Shown: in pieces, positions 32,863 to 41,317 of the stretch
Numbering within the stretch: position 1 is the stretch's first letter
Layout: the number at the start of each line of letters is the position of its first letter
Source: Bog-877 sp049518775
Lineage (GTDB): Bacteria; Chloroflexota; Dormibacteria; Aeolococcales; Bog-877
Direction: 5' to 3'
Length of the DNA stretch: 41,317 nucleotides
Assembly (NCBI GenBank): GCA_049518775.1
Contig: JBEKRL010000007.1
Coordinates: forward strand, 1-41,317
Notes under the pieces: model-generated
Database searches by the model: none
What the model was told of the DNA's origin: nothing
Seen by the model: the letters and a program-made list of their open reading frames with translations, nothing else
Made by a program: the position numbers and the translations under genes

Positions 32863-33706
32863 CGGTCCGACCAAGGGCAAGGGGGGGCGGCGTCACCGGC
32901 TCCCGACGCGCCTCTGGAGCGCTCTAGGGGGCGTCATCGTGTTCCTGGGTCTGGCCGCGCTCCAGGCCAGCCCGGTGCTGGCCCAGCCGGTGGGAAGCTC
33001 GACCCCGTACGACGGCGAGCTCTTCGCGCTCACCAACCAGGACCGGGTCAGCAACGGCGAGGCCGCGCTGGCCGGGAACGGCACCCTGAGCGGGATCGCC
33101 GAGTCCAGTCCCTACTACGGCTGCAGCCCGTCGCCGATCTATGGTCGCGCGGCCGACATGCTGACCCGGGACTACTTCTCCCATGTGATCCCCGGCTGCA
33201 GCGGGGATGGCGGATACGTCTGGGCGATCATGAGCGCCGACGGCGTCGACTACAGCTCCGCGGGTGAGAATGTCGGCTGGGAGTCCGGCTACGCCGATCC
33301 CGCAGCCCAGGTCAACACCGACTTCATGGCCTCCCCGGAACACCGGGCCAACATCCTCGGCAGCTTCGATGAGCTGGGGATCGGCTCCTGGTACGACAGC
33401 GGATCCTGGAACTACCCGGGCAGCGGCGGGGGACCCTACTCCAACGTCTACATGTTCGCCGAGGAGTTCGCCCTGGTGGGCGCCGCGTCCGCCCCCGCTC
33501 CGGTCCAGACCCCCAGCTCGGGAGGGAGCTCTGGCAGCCAGTCGGCTCCCACCCCCACTCCCACCCCGGCTCCCACCCCGGCCCCGACGCCGACCCCAAC
33601 CCCCAAGCCGCCGGCACCGGGCGTTGGGTCCAAGGAGCCCCGGCTGGCCCAGGGCCTGCTGGCCGGCACGATCGACCAGGTGATCGGCAGCTATCTCGAT
33701 GAGTGA
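32855..33706 (+). CDS. Secreted CAP/SCP (PR-1-like) domain protein with Pro/Thr linker
   Basis: 283 aa from TTG 32855, overlapping the second cpaF by 8 nt. The basic N-terminus and hydrophobic stretch VIVFLGLAALQASPVLA form a signal peptide with likely cleavage after A43. The CAP domain shows FALTNQDRVSNGEAAL, YFSHVIPGC, SAGENVGW, MASPEHRANILGSFDELGIG and the final YMFAEEFAL. C90 and C115 could form a disulfide. Residues 231-254 are a PTPTPAP-type wall-spanning linker, followed by a short tail. Bacterial CAP proteins are often envelope-associated; this one may work with the pilus made by the operon. Enzymatic activity cannot be inferred. Confidence 0.88.
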   Translation: MADGPTKGKGGRRHRLPTRLWSALGGVIVFLGLAALQASPVLAQPVGSSTPYDGELFALTNQDRVSNGEAALAGNGTLSGIAESSPYYGCSPSPIYGRAADMLTRDYFSHVIPGCSGDGGYVWAIMSADGVDYSSAGENVGWESGYADPAAQVNTDFMASPEHRANILGSFDELGIGSWYDSGSWNYPGSGGGPYSNVYMFAEEFALVGAASAPAPVQTPSSGGSSGSQSAPTPTPTPAPTPAPTPTPTPKPPAPGVGSKEPRLAQGLLAGTIDQVIGSYLDE

Positions 33707-34493
33707 GGCTCCCGTCGCATCAGGACCGGTCCTGGATGCCACGGACCTCCACAAGAGCTTCGCCGTCAGCCGCACCCCCCACGAGGTGGTTCGGGGGGTG
33801 TCCCTCAGCGTCCGCCCAGGGGAGTTCGTCGCCGTGATCGGTCCCAGCGGCTGTGGCAAGTCCACCCTGCTGCACATGCTGGGCGGCCTCGAGGCCCCCG
33901 ACCGGGGCCAGGTGCTGATGCGGGGTGTAGACCTCTACTCCCTGGGGGAGGCCCAGCGGGCCGACTTCCGGCGTCGCCAGATCGGTTTCGTCTTCCAGTT
34001 CTTCAACCTCCTCCCCAGCCTCACCGCCGCCGAGAACGTGATGCTCCCTTACCGGCTGGAGCGGAACCGGGCCTGGCCGCTGCGGGGGCTGGGCCGGGAT
34101 CACGACGCCCGGGCCAAGGCCCAGGATGTGATGGCCATGCTCGGGCTCAAGGGACTGCAGGGGCACCGACCCGACGAGATCTCCGGTGGCGAGCAGCAGC
34201 GGGTGGCGCTGGCCCGGGCCCTGGTCTCCGACCCCGCCGTCCTCCTCGCCGACGAGCCCACCGGCACCCTGGACTACCACGCCGGCCGGGGGGTCCTGGA
34301 GCTGCTCCTCCGGCTCAGCCGCCAGGAGGGGCGGACCATCGTCCTGGTCACCCACGACGTCCGCACCGCCGCCTACGCCGAGCGGGTGGCGATCATGCTC
34401 GACGGGGAGTTCAGGGAGGTGGTGGAGCTGGGCCGACGGACCGTCCACGACACCGCGCCGCTGTTGGAGCGGCTCGGGGTCCATGGCCTCTGA
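33699..34493 (+). CDS. ABC transporter ATP-binding protein (MacB/LolD type)
   Basis: 264 aa. ATG 33699 overlaps the CAP gene stop. Walker A GPSGCGKS (48-55), Q-loop IGFVFQFFNLLPSLTAAENV (typical of the LolD/MacB/FtsE group), signature SGGEQQRVALARAL, Walker B VLLADEP followed by TGTLDYHAG, H-loop LVTHD. The partner permease follows. This group mostly performs mechanotransmission (lipoprotein release, toxin or peptide export, wall hydrolase control), not import. Confidence 0.93.
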   Translation: MSEAPVASGPVLDATDLHKSFAVSRTPHEVVRGVSLSVRPGEFVAVIGPSGCGKSTLLHMLGGLEAPDRGQVLMRGVDLYSLGEAQRADFRRRQIGFVFQFFNLLPSLTAAENVMLPYRLERNRAWPLRGLGRDHDARAKAQDVMAMLGLKGLQGHRPDEISGGEQQRVALARALVSDPAVLLADEPTGTLDYHAGRGVLELLLRLSRQEGRTIVLVTHDVRTAAYAERVAIMLDGEFREVVELGRRTVHDTAPLLERLGVHGL

Positions 34494-34508
34494 GGTCCCG
34501 GGCCGGAG

Positions 34509-37019
34509 GTGATACCCCTCCTCTGGCGCCGGGTGGCGCTGGCCAGGCTGGTCCTGGGGGTGCTGGCCCTGGGCCTGGGGGGCGGCGCCGTCCTGGGCAC
34601 CCAGCTGGCCGCCGGGGCCCTCCAGCGCCAGACTGCCACCGCGGTCCGGGAGCGGGCCGGAGCGGCCGAGTACGACATCCAGCCCTTCAACGCGCCCGGG
34701 TTCACGGGGCAGCAGGTGGAGGCGATCTCCAAGCTGGCGGCGGTGGCCGAAGCCTCCCCTCTGGAGGAGAAGGCGGACCTGGCCGAACTGCCGTCCCACG
34801 GCTTCCGCCAGGTGCTGCTGATAGTGGCCGGCCGGGACGGGGTTGCCCTCCGGCCGCTGCCGGTGGTGCGCGGCTCCAGGCCCAGGTCGCTCCACCAGAT
34901 CGCGGTGAGCCAGCACCTCAGCCCGGGGATCTCGGTTGCGTCCGGTGCCAAGACCCCGGGCAAGGTCGGCATCGGCCAGAACCTGGAACTGGTGAAGTCG
35001 GCTGGGGTTGGGGCCTTCAAGGTGGTGGGGGTGGTCTCCGACGCCAGCCCCGGGGCCCCCTTCACCGAGGATGCGGTCTACATCACCCCGGCCGCGGCGC
35101 GCAGCCTCTTTGCGGCGGGGCTCCAGGTCCGTGACGTCGCGGTCCGACTGCGCCGGGGGGCCACCGTCGGCCAGCTCCTCAGTGAGCTCTCCAGCTCGGT
35201 CCACACCCAGTACACCATCAGCGACCCCCGGGCCCTCCCCGACGGCGACCCGGCCGGTGAGCTGCGCCCGATCCTGGACGCGATCACCGCGCTCAGCCTG
35301 GTGCTGGCCTTCGCCGTGATCGCGGCGACCTTCAGCTCGGTGGTCCTGGACCGGCGTCGGGAGATCGGCCTGGTCCGGTTGGCCGGGGCCAGCCGGGGCC
35401 TGATCTTCCGCAGTTTCCTGCGCGAGGCCGGCGCCGCCTCGGCCGTCGGCGCCGCGCTCGGCGTGGGGGTTGGGTACCTGCTGGCCGAGGTCCTGCTCGC
35501 GATCTCGCGCCCCTCCGGGGTGAGTCCGCTGCCCAGGGTCCAGCCCGACCCGGGGTGGACCCTGGCCGCCTTCCTCCTGGTGCTGCTGCTGGGGCTGGCT
35601 GCCTCAGCCCTTCCCGCGCTCCAGGCCTCCAGGATCCCCCCGCTGGAGGCGGTCCGGCTGCCGGCCGCCGGTCGGGGTTGGGGGTGGCGCCTGCAGAGCC
35701 CCCTGATTCTGGTGGGAGGTTTGGGGGCCTACTTCTTCTTCCAGAGCGGCGGCTCGGCGGGGGTGGGACTGGGCGCGGTCTGCGCCTACATTGCCGTCTG
35801 CGCCGCCCTCGCCTGGGTGGGGCTGGCCCTGGTCCGAGGGCTGGGGTCGGTGATCGCGCCACTGTTGGGGGTGCCGGTGGCTGCCATCGCGGCCCGGGCC
35901 CGCACCCGCCCCGCCCGGACCTCTCTGGCCCTGGCCAGCCTCTTCGTCAGCGTCGCGACCGCCACCGGGCTGGTCGGCCTGTCGGCGGCCGCCCTTGACG
36001 CCGGCCAGGTCTGGGTCAGCCACCTCTTCGTGGGCCAGTATCTGGTCGTCAGCCCGGTGGTCCAGAGCCAACGGGTCGAGGACCAGCTCCTCAGCGAGAT
36101 CGCCGCTCGCACCAGCAGCAGCACCGTGGTCGCCGCGGCCCCGGTCCGCTTCGTCGACGGCCGGATCGGCCATGTGGCGGTTTCCCTGGCCGCCACCTCG
36201 GCCACCGCCTACGCGCTCAGTGGTGCCCTCCAGTTCGTCCACGGCGATCGCGGCACCGCCCTGGTTCAGCTGGGCGCCGGCACCGGTGTGTTGCTCCCGC
36301 TGGAGCTGGCGGACAGCCTGGGCGACGGGGTCGGATCGAGGATCCGGGTGGTCACCACCACTGGATCCGCCACCTTCCGGGTGGCCGGGGTGGTAGAACA
36401 CAGCCTTCCCGGACCGGCCGGCCAGGAGACCATCGTGGTGGACAGCACAATCGCGAGGAAGGACTTCGGGTCGGCGGCCGAGGGCTTCAACCTGATTCAG
36501 CTGCAGCTGCGTGGACACGGGGATCTCCAGCGCCCGGTGGCGCTGGCGGCGTTCAAGTACGGCATGGAGGAGGAGACGGTGTCCTCAGTCCGGCAGGGGG
36601 TTGACCTGGCGGTGGAGCACGACATCGCCGCCCTCTCGGCGCTGGCGATGGTGGGGGTGGTGATCGCCATCCTGGCCGCGGTCAACACCGTGGTCCTGGG
36701 CGCTCGTGAGGGGGTCAGGGACATGGCCCTGCTCAGGGTCGTGGGCCTCAGCCGGGGCGGGGTGCGTCTGGCGGTGATGGGGGAGGCGCTGGCCACCGCG
36801 CTGGTCGGCTGCGCCCTCGGGACGGCGGTTGGGATCGGGCTGATAGTGCCCGAGGTGCACGCCGCCAGCTCGGCCGCCCTACCCCTCTCCTTCACCGTCC
36901 CGGGGCCGGTGCTACTGGCCGTGGTGGTGGCGGTGGTGGCCGCCATCCTGATCGCGGCGGTGATCCCCGCCCACCAGCTCAGCGACCTCGACCCGATTGC
37001 CGCGCTCGCCGTGGAGTGA
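34509..37019 (+). CDS. ABC transporter permease, FtsX/MacB type (two FtsX domains)
   Basis: 836 aa from GTG 34509. N-terminal helix, then an exported domain (about 60-240), a three-helix FtsX block starting near ITALSLVLAFAVIAATFSSV with LVRLAGASRGLIFRSFLREA, further helices, a second exported domain (about 500-690), and a last FtsX block ending in LVGCALGTAVGIGLI and the final helix before the DLDPIAALAVE tail. DLDPIAAL-type ends are the usual MacB-permease C-terminus. The gene forms a pair with the ATPase 15 nt upstream. Substrate unknown. Confidence 0.92.
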   Translation: MIPLLWRRVALARLVLGVLALGLGGGAVLGTQLAAGALQRQTATAVRERAGAAEYDIQPFNAPGFTGQQVEAISKLAAVAEASPLEEKADLAELPSHGFRQVLLIVAGRDGVALRPLPVVRGSRPRSLHQIAVSQHLSPGISVASGAKTPGKVGIGQNLELVKSAGVGAFKVVGVVSDASPGAPFTEDAVYITPAAARSLFAAGLQVRDVAVRLRRGATVGQLLSELSSSVHTQYTISDPRALPDGDPAGELRPILDAITALSLVLAFAVIAATFSSVVLDRRREIGLVRLAGASRGLIFRSFLREAGAASAVGAALGVGVGYLLAEVLLAISRPSGVSPLPRVQPDPGWTLAAFLLVLLLGLAASALPALQASRIPPLEAVRLPAAGRGWGWRLQSPLILVGGLGAYFFFQSGGSAGVGLGAVCAYIAVCAALAWVGLALVRGLGSVIAPLLGVPVAAIAARARTRPARTSLALASLFVSVATATGLVGLSAAALDAGQVWVSHLFVGQYLVVSPVVQSQRVEDQLLSEIAARTSSSTVVAAAPVRFVDGRIGHVAVSLAATSATAYALSGALQFVHGDRGTALVQLGAGTGVLLPLELADSLGDGVGSRIRVVTTTGSATFRVAGVVEHSLPGPAGQETIVVDSTIARKDFGSAAEGFNLIQLQLRGHGDLQRPVALAAFKYGMEEETVSSVRQGVDLAVEHDIAALSALAMVGVVIAILAAVNTVVLGAREGVRDMALLRVVGLSRGGVRLAVMGEALATALVGCALGTAVGIGLIVPEVHAASSAALPLSFTVPGPVLLAVVVAVVAAILIAAVIPAHQLSDLDPIAALAVE

Positions 37020-37026
37020 CCTCGGG

Positions 37027-38493
37027 GTGACTGCGAGGCCGGGGGCGGGGAGCCTTGAGGAGCTGCTGGAGAGCCGCAGCCGGCGGCTGCGCTGGGTGTT
37101 GCTGGGGCTGACGCTGGGCTTCATAGCCGGGCTGGCTCTGTATGCCCTCGGCCATGAGTTCCCTCCCCATCCGTGGGGCCTGGCCAACGACTACCGGGAC
37201 TTCTTCGCCGCCGCCACCTTGATCGGTCGGGGAGTCGATCCCTACCACCTCGGAGTCCTGCGGGCGGCGGAGCAGGCGGCCGACGCCTACCCCCTTCTCC
37301 ACCTGGGCGTGGGCCCCTTCGTCGACCCCCCGGTGACGGCGTGGGCGGTTTTGCCCCTCGCCCACCTCAGCTTCTGGGTCAGCTTCGGGGTCTTCACGGC
37401 CCTCTCCGCGATCCTGGTGGTGATCACCCTCACCCTGCTGGCCCGCGATCTGGGGTGGCGCCACACCGCCATCCTGGCCGCCGCCGCGCTCACCTCGTGG
37501 ATCGGCCTGCTGGGACTGGTGAGCGGTCAGTTTGATGCCCTGCTCTTCGCCGCCCTGGCGGGCTCGATGCTGCTTGCCTGGCACGAGCGGGGCCTGGCCG
37601 CCGGCTGCGTCCTGGCCGTCATCCTGCTCAAGCCGGACCTGCTCTGGCCGGCCCCGATCTTCCTCTTCCTGGCGCTCTGGCCCAACCGGGCTCGGGCCTG
37701 GCACTTCGCCGCGGGCTTCCTGGGGGTGGCCCTGCTCTTCATCCTCGCCAGCTGGTCGCTGCTGCCCAGTTGGTGGCATGCGCTGGGCCACTTCGCGGCT
37801 GGGGTAGGCTCCCGGCAGCCCGACCTCGCCGGGCTGCCGGGGCTGCTGAGGGCTGCCCCGGCCTCCTGGGGGCTGGGCACCGGGGTGTCGGCCCCGCTCA
37901 CCCTGCTCCTGGTCGCACTGGCCCTGGTGACGATGGCGATCTTCGGAGCCTGGATGATGATGTCGCCCGACTGGCGGCGGGTCAGCCCGGTGGGCAGGAT
38001 CGCCTGGGCGGTGGCCCTCCCGGTCGGGATCTGGCTGGCGGCGACCCCCTACGGCCACCCCAACGACGACCTCCTGCTCCTGCCGCTGTTCATGCTCACC
38101 GTGGGCCGGGACGCCCGCCGGGTCCACGGTCTCGGTCTCGGCCTCTCGGCGGCTGCGGCCGCAGTGCTGCTGTTGATCTGGCCCGCCGGGATCCTGCCCT
38201 GGGAGCTCGGGGCGGCGGCCTTGGTCGCGCTGACGGTCCTGCTCTGGCGGCGCCGCACCGACTCCCGGCTGACCGGCTTCGGGGCCGGCGCCTGCGTGCT
38301 GGCGCTGGCGCTGCTGCCGCCCCTCTGGGCCTTTCACACCCTGGCGGTGGGGCTGACCCCGCTGGCGGTCCTGGTCCTCGTCGTGGAGGGGGCGCGGACC
38401 TGCTGGATGGAGGTGGGTGGGGCGGGCACTGGCCCGGCCTACTTCCCGGAACCGGCCCCGGCGGCGGTTGCCCAGAATCCCGCCGGGGCATAA
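37027..38493 (+). CDS. GT87-like (DUF2029) membrane glycosyltransferase
   Basis: 488 aa from GTG 37027 (7 nt after the permease stop; an earlier in-frame ATG at 36997 lies within the permease and is less likely). About eleven hydrophobic helices. The first exported loop has NDYRDFFAAATLIGRGVDPY, the Asp-rich/DPY pattern of GT87 polyprenyl-phosphate-mannose mannosyltransferases. LLKPDLLWPAPIFLFLALW is the usual middle block, and TPYGHPNDDLLLLPL with the conserved H-x-N-D-D near residue 340. It probably adds mannose or another sugar to an envelope polymer outside the membrane using a polyprenyl-linked donor. Confidence 0.85.
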   Translation: MTARPGAGSLEELLESRSRRLRWVLLGLTLGFIAGLALYALGHEFPPHPWGLANDYRDFFAAATLIGRGVDPYHLGVLRAAEQAADAYPLLHLGVGPFVDPPVTAWAVLPLAHLSFWVSFGVFTALSAILVVITLTLLARDLGWRHTAILAAAALTSWIGLLGLVSGQFDALLFAALAGSMLLAWHERGLAAGCVLAVILLKPDLLWPAPIFLFLALWPNRARAWHFAAGFLGVALLFILASWSLLPSWWHALGHFAAGVGSRQPDLAGLPGLLRAAPASWGLGTGVSAPLTLLLVALALVTMAIFGAWMMMSPDWRRVSPVGRIAWAVALPVGIWLAATPYGHPNDDLLLLPLFMLTVGRDARRVHGLGLGLSAAAAAVLLLIWPAGILPWELGAAALVALTVLLWRRRTDSRLTGFGAGACVLALALLPPLWAFHTLAVGLTPLAVLVLVVEGARTCWMEVGGAGTGPAYFPEPAPAAVAQNPAGA

Positions 38494-38494
38494 T
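38489..38494 (+). promoter_or_regulatory. -10-like CATAAT ahead of secA
   Basis: CATAAT, 11 nt before ATG 38506, at the very end of the GT87-like gene. A start point 6-7 nt downstream leaves a leader of about 5 nt. TTGCCC at 38468-38473 is a poor -35 with 15-nt spacing. Confidence 0.35.
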
Positions 38495-38505
38495 GCCTTG
38501 GCACC

Positions 38506-41142
38506 ATGAGCGTCTTCAGCCGGATCTACGACCCCACCCGGAGCGAGCTCCGGCGCCACTCCGGCGAGGTGACCGCCATCGGCCGCCTGGGGGACCGGAT
38601 GGCGGCCCTTTCCGACGCCGAGCTGCTCGCCAAGACCGAGGAGTTCAAGGGCCGCCTGGAGGAGGGCGAGGAGCTGGACAGCCTCCTCGTCGAGGCCTTC
38701 GCCACGGCCCGGGAGGCCGCCCACCGCAAGATCGGGCTGCGGCCGTTCGATGTCCAGTGCCTGGGGGCCATCGTGCTCCATCAGGGCAAGATCGCCGAGA
38801 TGAAGACCGGGGAGGGCAAGACCCTGGTGGCGGCGCTGCCCCTCTACCTCAACGCGCTCACCGGCAGGCCCTGCTTCCTGGTCACGGTCAACGACTTCCT
38901 GGCCCGTCGGGATGCCGGTTGGAACGCCCCCATGTTCCAGGCCCTGGGGATGCGCGTGGGGGTGATCATCCCCGACCAGTCGCTCATCTACGACCCCGAA
39001 TACGTTGACGAGCAGCACACCGACGTGCGCCTGCGCCACCTCCGCCCGGTCTCCCGCCAGGAGGCCTACCGGGCCGACGTGGTCTACGCCACCAACAATG
39101 AGCTCGGCTTCGACTACCTCCGGGACAACCTGGCCCGGTCCCTGGACCAGAAGGTGCAGCGGGACCGCTATTACGCGATCGTCGACGAGGTGGACTCCAT
39201 CCTGGTCGACGAGGCACGTACCCCCCTGATCATCAGCGGGATGGGGGAGGAATCTGCCGAAAAGTACTACCAGTACGCCCGTCTCATCCCCCGGCTGACC
39301 CCGGACGTCGACTTCACCATCGACGAGAAGACCAAGTCCGGCAGCCTCACCGACGAGGGCATCGAGAAGATCGAACGGATGACCGGGATCGCCAACATCT
39401 ATGACATCGAGCACGTGGAGGAGGCCCACCACATCAACCAGGCCCTCTGCGCCCAGGCGCTCTACCTCAAGGATCGCGAGTACATCGTGCGCGACGGCGA
39501 GGTGGTCATCGTGGACGAGTTCACCGGGCGGACCATGCCCGGGCGGCGCTGGTCGGACGGGCTCCACCAGGCGATCGAGGCCAAGGAGGGGCTCAAGGTC
39601 CAGCAGGAGCAGCGCACCCTGGCCACGGTGACCTTCCAGAACTACTTCCGGACCTTCGAGGTCCTGGCCGGGATGACCGGCACCGCGCTCACCGAGGCCG
39701 AGGAGTTCCACAAGATCTACAAGCTGGAGGTGGTGCCGATCCCCACCAACCAGCCGATGATCCGCAAGGACGAGCCCGACCTGATCTTCAGCACCGAGGA
39801 GGCCAAGTTCAACGCGATCGCGGACGAGGTCGAGGCGCGCAACCACAAGGGGCAGCCGGTGCTGGTGGGCACGGTGAGCATCGAGAAGAGCGAGCGGCTC
39901 TCCCGTCTGCTGGACAAACGTGGGATCAGCCACCAGGTCCTCAACGCCAAGCAGCACGAGCGGGAGGCCGAGGTGGTGGCCGCGGCGGGCCAGCCGGGCG
40001 CGGTCACCATCGCCACCAACATGGCGGGCCGCGGTACCGACATCGTCCTGGGCGAGCGGGTGGCCGGGCTGGGGGGCCTGTTCATCCTGGGCACCGAGCG
40101 CCACGAGTCGAGGCGGATCGACAACCAGCTCCGGGGCCGGGCGGGGCGCCAGGGGGATCCGGGCGAGAGCCGCTTCTTCCTGTCCTTCGAGGACGACCTG
40201 ATGCGGGTCTTCGGCGGAGACCGGATGCGGGGCATCATGTCCACCTTCCGGATCGACGATGAGGTCCCGATCGAGTCCCGCCTGGTGAGCCGCAACATCG
40301 AGTCGGCCCAGTCCCGGGTTGAGGGCGCCAACTTCGACAGCCGGCGCTACGTGGTCGAGTTCGACGATGTGGTCAACACTCAGCGGGCGATCATCTACGC
40401 CGAGCGTGACCGGATCCTGGAGGGGGTCGACACCAGGGACAACCTGCTGGAGTGGACCGAGGAGGTCATCCGCGAGCTGACCGACCTGCACTGCCCGGGT
40501 CGCCACCAGGCGCAGTGGGAGCTGGAGTCGCTCTGGGACCGGCTTCGCTACCTGTTCCCCTTCCCACCCGCCGACGAGGTCGATCTGGAGCAGCTCGGGG
40601 AGAGTTCCGATGAGGTGGCGGAGACCCTCTTCAACGAGGCGGCCCGGCTCTACGTCGAGAAGGAGGAGCGCTACACCGCGGAGGTGGTCCGGATCGCGGA
40701 GACCCAGATCATGCTCCAGCTGATCGATCAGCGCTGGGCCGACTACCTGACCAGTCTGGAGCATCTCAAGGACGACATCCGCTGGCAGTCGATGGGCCAG
40801 CGTGACCCTCTGGTCGAGTTCAAGGCCGAGGCATTCTCGGCGTTCTCGGCGTTCCAGGACTCCCTCAAGCAGGAGATCGTGCGCTACCTGTTCCACGCTG
40901 AGATCCAGGTCTCCCCGCCGGAGCCCCAGCCACTGGAGGGGGTGGCGATCCACCCCGAGGCTGAGGCCCTGGCCACCGCCGCTGCCACCCCGGCCCCGGC
41001 GAGCGAGGGGCCGGTGGCGAGCCCCGCGCCGCCCCCGCGCGTCGCCGCCGCCCCGGCCCCGGCGGTGCCGGTCAGCCGCAACGCCCTCTGTCCCTGCGGT
41101 TCAGGGCGCAAGTACAAGCGCTGCCACGGAGCCAGCGCCTGA
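38506..41142 (+). CDS. secA: Preprotein translocase ATPase SecA
   Basis: Cytosolic motor of the Sec export pathway, needed for the lipoproteins and exported proteins elsewhere in the window. 878 aa, normal length. Walker A MKTGEGKT (99-106), DVVYATNNELGFDYLRDNL, Walker B region IVDEVDSILVDEARTPLIIS, the preprotein cross-linking part (after about 230), NBD2 with TIATNMAGRGTDIVLG, and GTERHESRRIDNQLRGRAGRQGDPG. A long Ala/Pro linker precedes the C-terminal zinc-binding SEC-C motif ALCPCGSGRKYKRCH (C862, C864, C873, H874), which binds SecB or ribosomes in relatives. Only one secA is seen. Confidence 0.98.
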   Translation: MSVFSRIYDPTRSELRRHSGEVTAIGRLGDRMAALSDAELLAKTEEFKGRLEEGEELDSLLVEAFATAREAAHRKIGLRPFDVQCLGAIVLHQGKIAEMKTGEGKTLVAALPLYLNALTGRPCFLVTVNDFLARRDAGWNAPMFQALGMRVGVIIPDQSLIYDPEYVDEQHTDVRLRHLRPVSRQEAYRADVVYATNNELGFDYLRDNLARSLDQKVQRDRYYAIVDEVDSILVDEARTPLIISGMGEESAEKYYQYARLIPRLTPDVDFTIDEKTKSGSLTDEGIEKIERMTGIANIYDIEHVEEAHHINQALCAQALYLKDREYIVRDGEVVIVDEFTGRTMPGRRWSDGLHQAIEAKEGLKVQQEQRTLATVTFQNYFRTFEVLAGMTGTALTEAEEFHKIYKLEVVPIPTNQPMIRKDEPDLIFSTEEAKFNAIADEVEARNHKGQPVLVGTVSIEKSERLSRLLDKRGISHQVLNAKQHEREAEVVAAAGQPGAVTIATNMAGRGTDIVLGERVAGLGGLFILGTERHESRRIDNQLRGRAGRQGDPGESRFFLSFEDDLMRVFGGDRMRGIMSTFRIDDEVPIESRLVSRNIESAQSRVEGANFDSRRYVVEFDDVVNTQRAIIYAERDRILEGVDTRDNLLEWTEEVIRELTDLHCPGRHQAQWELESLWDRLRYLFPFPPADEVDLEQLGESSDEVAETLFNEAARLYVEKEERYTAEVVRIAETQIMLQLIDQRWADYLTSLEHLKDDIRWQSMGQRDPLVEFKAEAFSAFSAFQDSLKQEIVRYLFHAEIQVSPPEPQPLEGVAIHPEAEALATAAATPAPASEGPVASPAPPPRVAAAPAPAVPVSRNALCPCGSGRKYKRCHGASA

Positions 41143-41145
41143 ACC

Positions 41146-41317
41146 TTGGCGGCGATCGAGCGGCACCGGCACAAGGGGGACGGGTACCGGCGCGACGACG
41201 GCCTCTGGGTCATCCGGGTCCAGCTGGCGGACGGGAAGCGGGTCGCCTGCTACGGCAAGACCTTGGCCGAGGCCCGACGCAAGGCCGAGGCAAAGAGGGG
41301 AGAGTGGCGGCCGGCCG
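41146..41317 (+). CDS. Start of integrase-like gene (Arm DNA-binding/AP2-like N-terminus), cut by window end
   Basis: Open to the window end, 57 residues visible from TTG 41146, 3 nt after the secA stop. The sequence has the pattern GDGYRRDDGLWVIRVQLADG, then KRVACYGKTLAEARRKAEAK, which matches the small three-stranded Arm DNA-binding domain at the N-terminus of many phage-type tyrosine recombinases (GS-x-x-R-x-DGRW ... YGKT-x-x-EA pattern). The catalytic part would lie outside the window. If confirmed it marks an integrated element or its remains right after secA. No tRNA is next to it here. The start is uncertain. Confidence 0.55.
   Translation, partial: MAAIERHRHKGDGYRRDDGLWVIRVQLADGKRVACYGKTLAEARRKAEAKRGEWRPA

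Noticed and set aside
33575..33610. PTPTPAP coding repeat in the CAP gene as a mobile or regulatory repeat
   Set aside because: It is a short Pro/Thr linker of the exported protein, common in wall-associated proteins.
36979..40953. Open frame of more than 1300 codons on the minus strand
   Set aside because: It lies opposite the GT87-like gene and secA, which have clear family motifs; its Pro/Gln/His/Asp-rich translation has no recognisable domain and reflects codon bias in GC-rich DNA.

Overview
This is a GC-rich bacterial chromosomal segment, densely packed with genes, most on the + strand and many overlapping at ATGA, GTGA or TGATG junctions. GTG and TTG starts are common, and several genes have a -10-like hexamer almost touching the start codon, as in leaderless transcripts. 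The layout and protein character recall Actinobacteria and, more closely, soil lineages such as Candidatus Dormibacterota or Chloroflexota: glyA and wecA beside the atp operon and murA, an actinobacterial-looking c subunit, MurA with Asp instead of the catalytic Cys, a DUF929/VKOR disulfide pair, and a Tad pilus locus. The phylum is an inference; no rRNA or other strong marker is present.

Region 1 (1-4265) is a metabolic and cell-wall operon: 5'-truncated glyA, a WecA/TagO-type polyprenyl-phosphate GlcNAc-1-P transferase with a short C-terminus, murA, and a strongly degenerate MreB-like protein without nucleotide-binding loops. Region 2 (4283-8145) is a complete Fe(III)-type ABC importer (lipoprotein, fused permease, ATPase) preceded by a 9-bp dyad. 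A GT4 glycosyltransferase lies on the minus strand (8158-9273).

Region 3 (9398-16918) is the complete F1Fo ATP synthase operon, atpZ-atpI-atpB-atpE-atpF-atpH-atpA-atpG-atpD-atpC. Its beta subunit has an N-terminal Lys/Glu/Ala/Pro extension and a C-terminal tail of eight 17-residue repeats encoded by a 51-bp minisatellite. Region 4 (16981-20065) has a WecG/TagA glycosyltransferase, a GT2 glycosyltransferase and a polytopic membrane protein. Region 5 (20077-23641) has the DUF929 thioredoxin-like protein and VKOR, a convergent intergenic gap of about 400 nt, and a minus-strand paralog of that membrane protein.

Region 6 (23732-33706) starts with a DegS-like soluble histidine kinase. It is followed by a Tad/Flp pilus locus: flp, a strong hairpin, cpaB, a receiver-cpaE fusion, cpaF, tadB, tadC, a DUF192 gene, a second cpaF and a secreted CAP-domain protein. 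Region 7 (33699-41317) has a MacB/LolD-type ABC ATPase and permease, a GT87-like membrane glycosyltransferase, secA, and the start of a gene resembling the N-terminus of a tyrosine integrase.

The most unusual points are the repeat tail on ATP synthase beta, the pseudo-actin next to murA, the Cys-to-Asp MurA, a CpaB with a Cys-bracketed helical hairpin, an orphan DegS-like kinase next to a receiver-bearing CpaE, and leaderless-style promoters with a fixed spacing.
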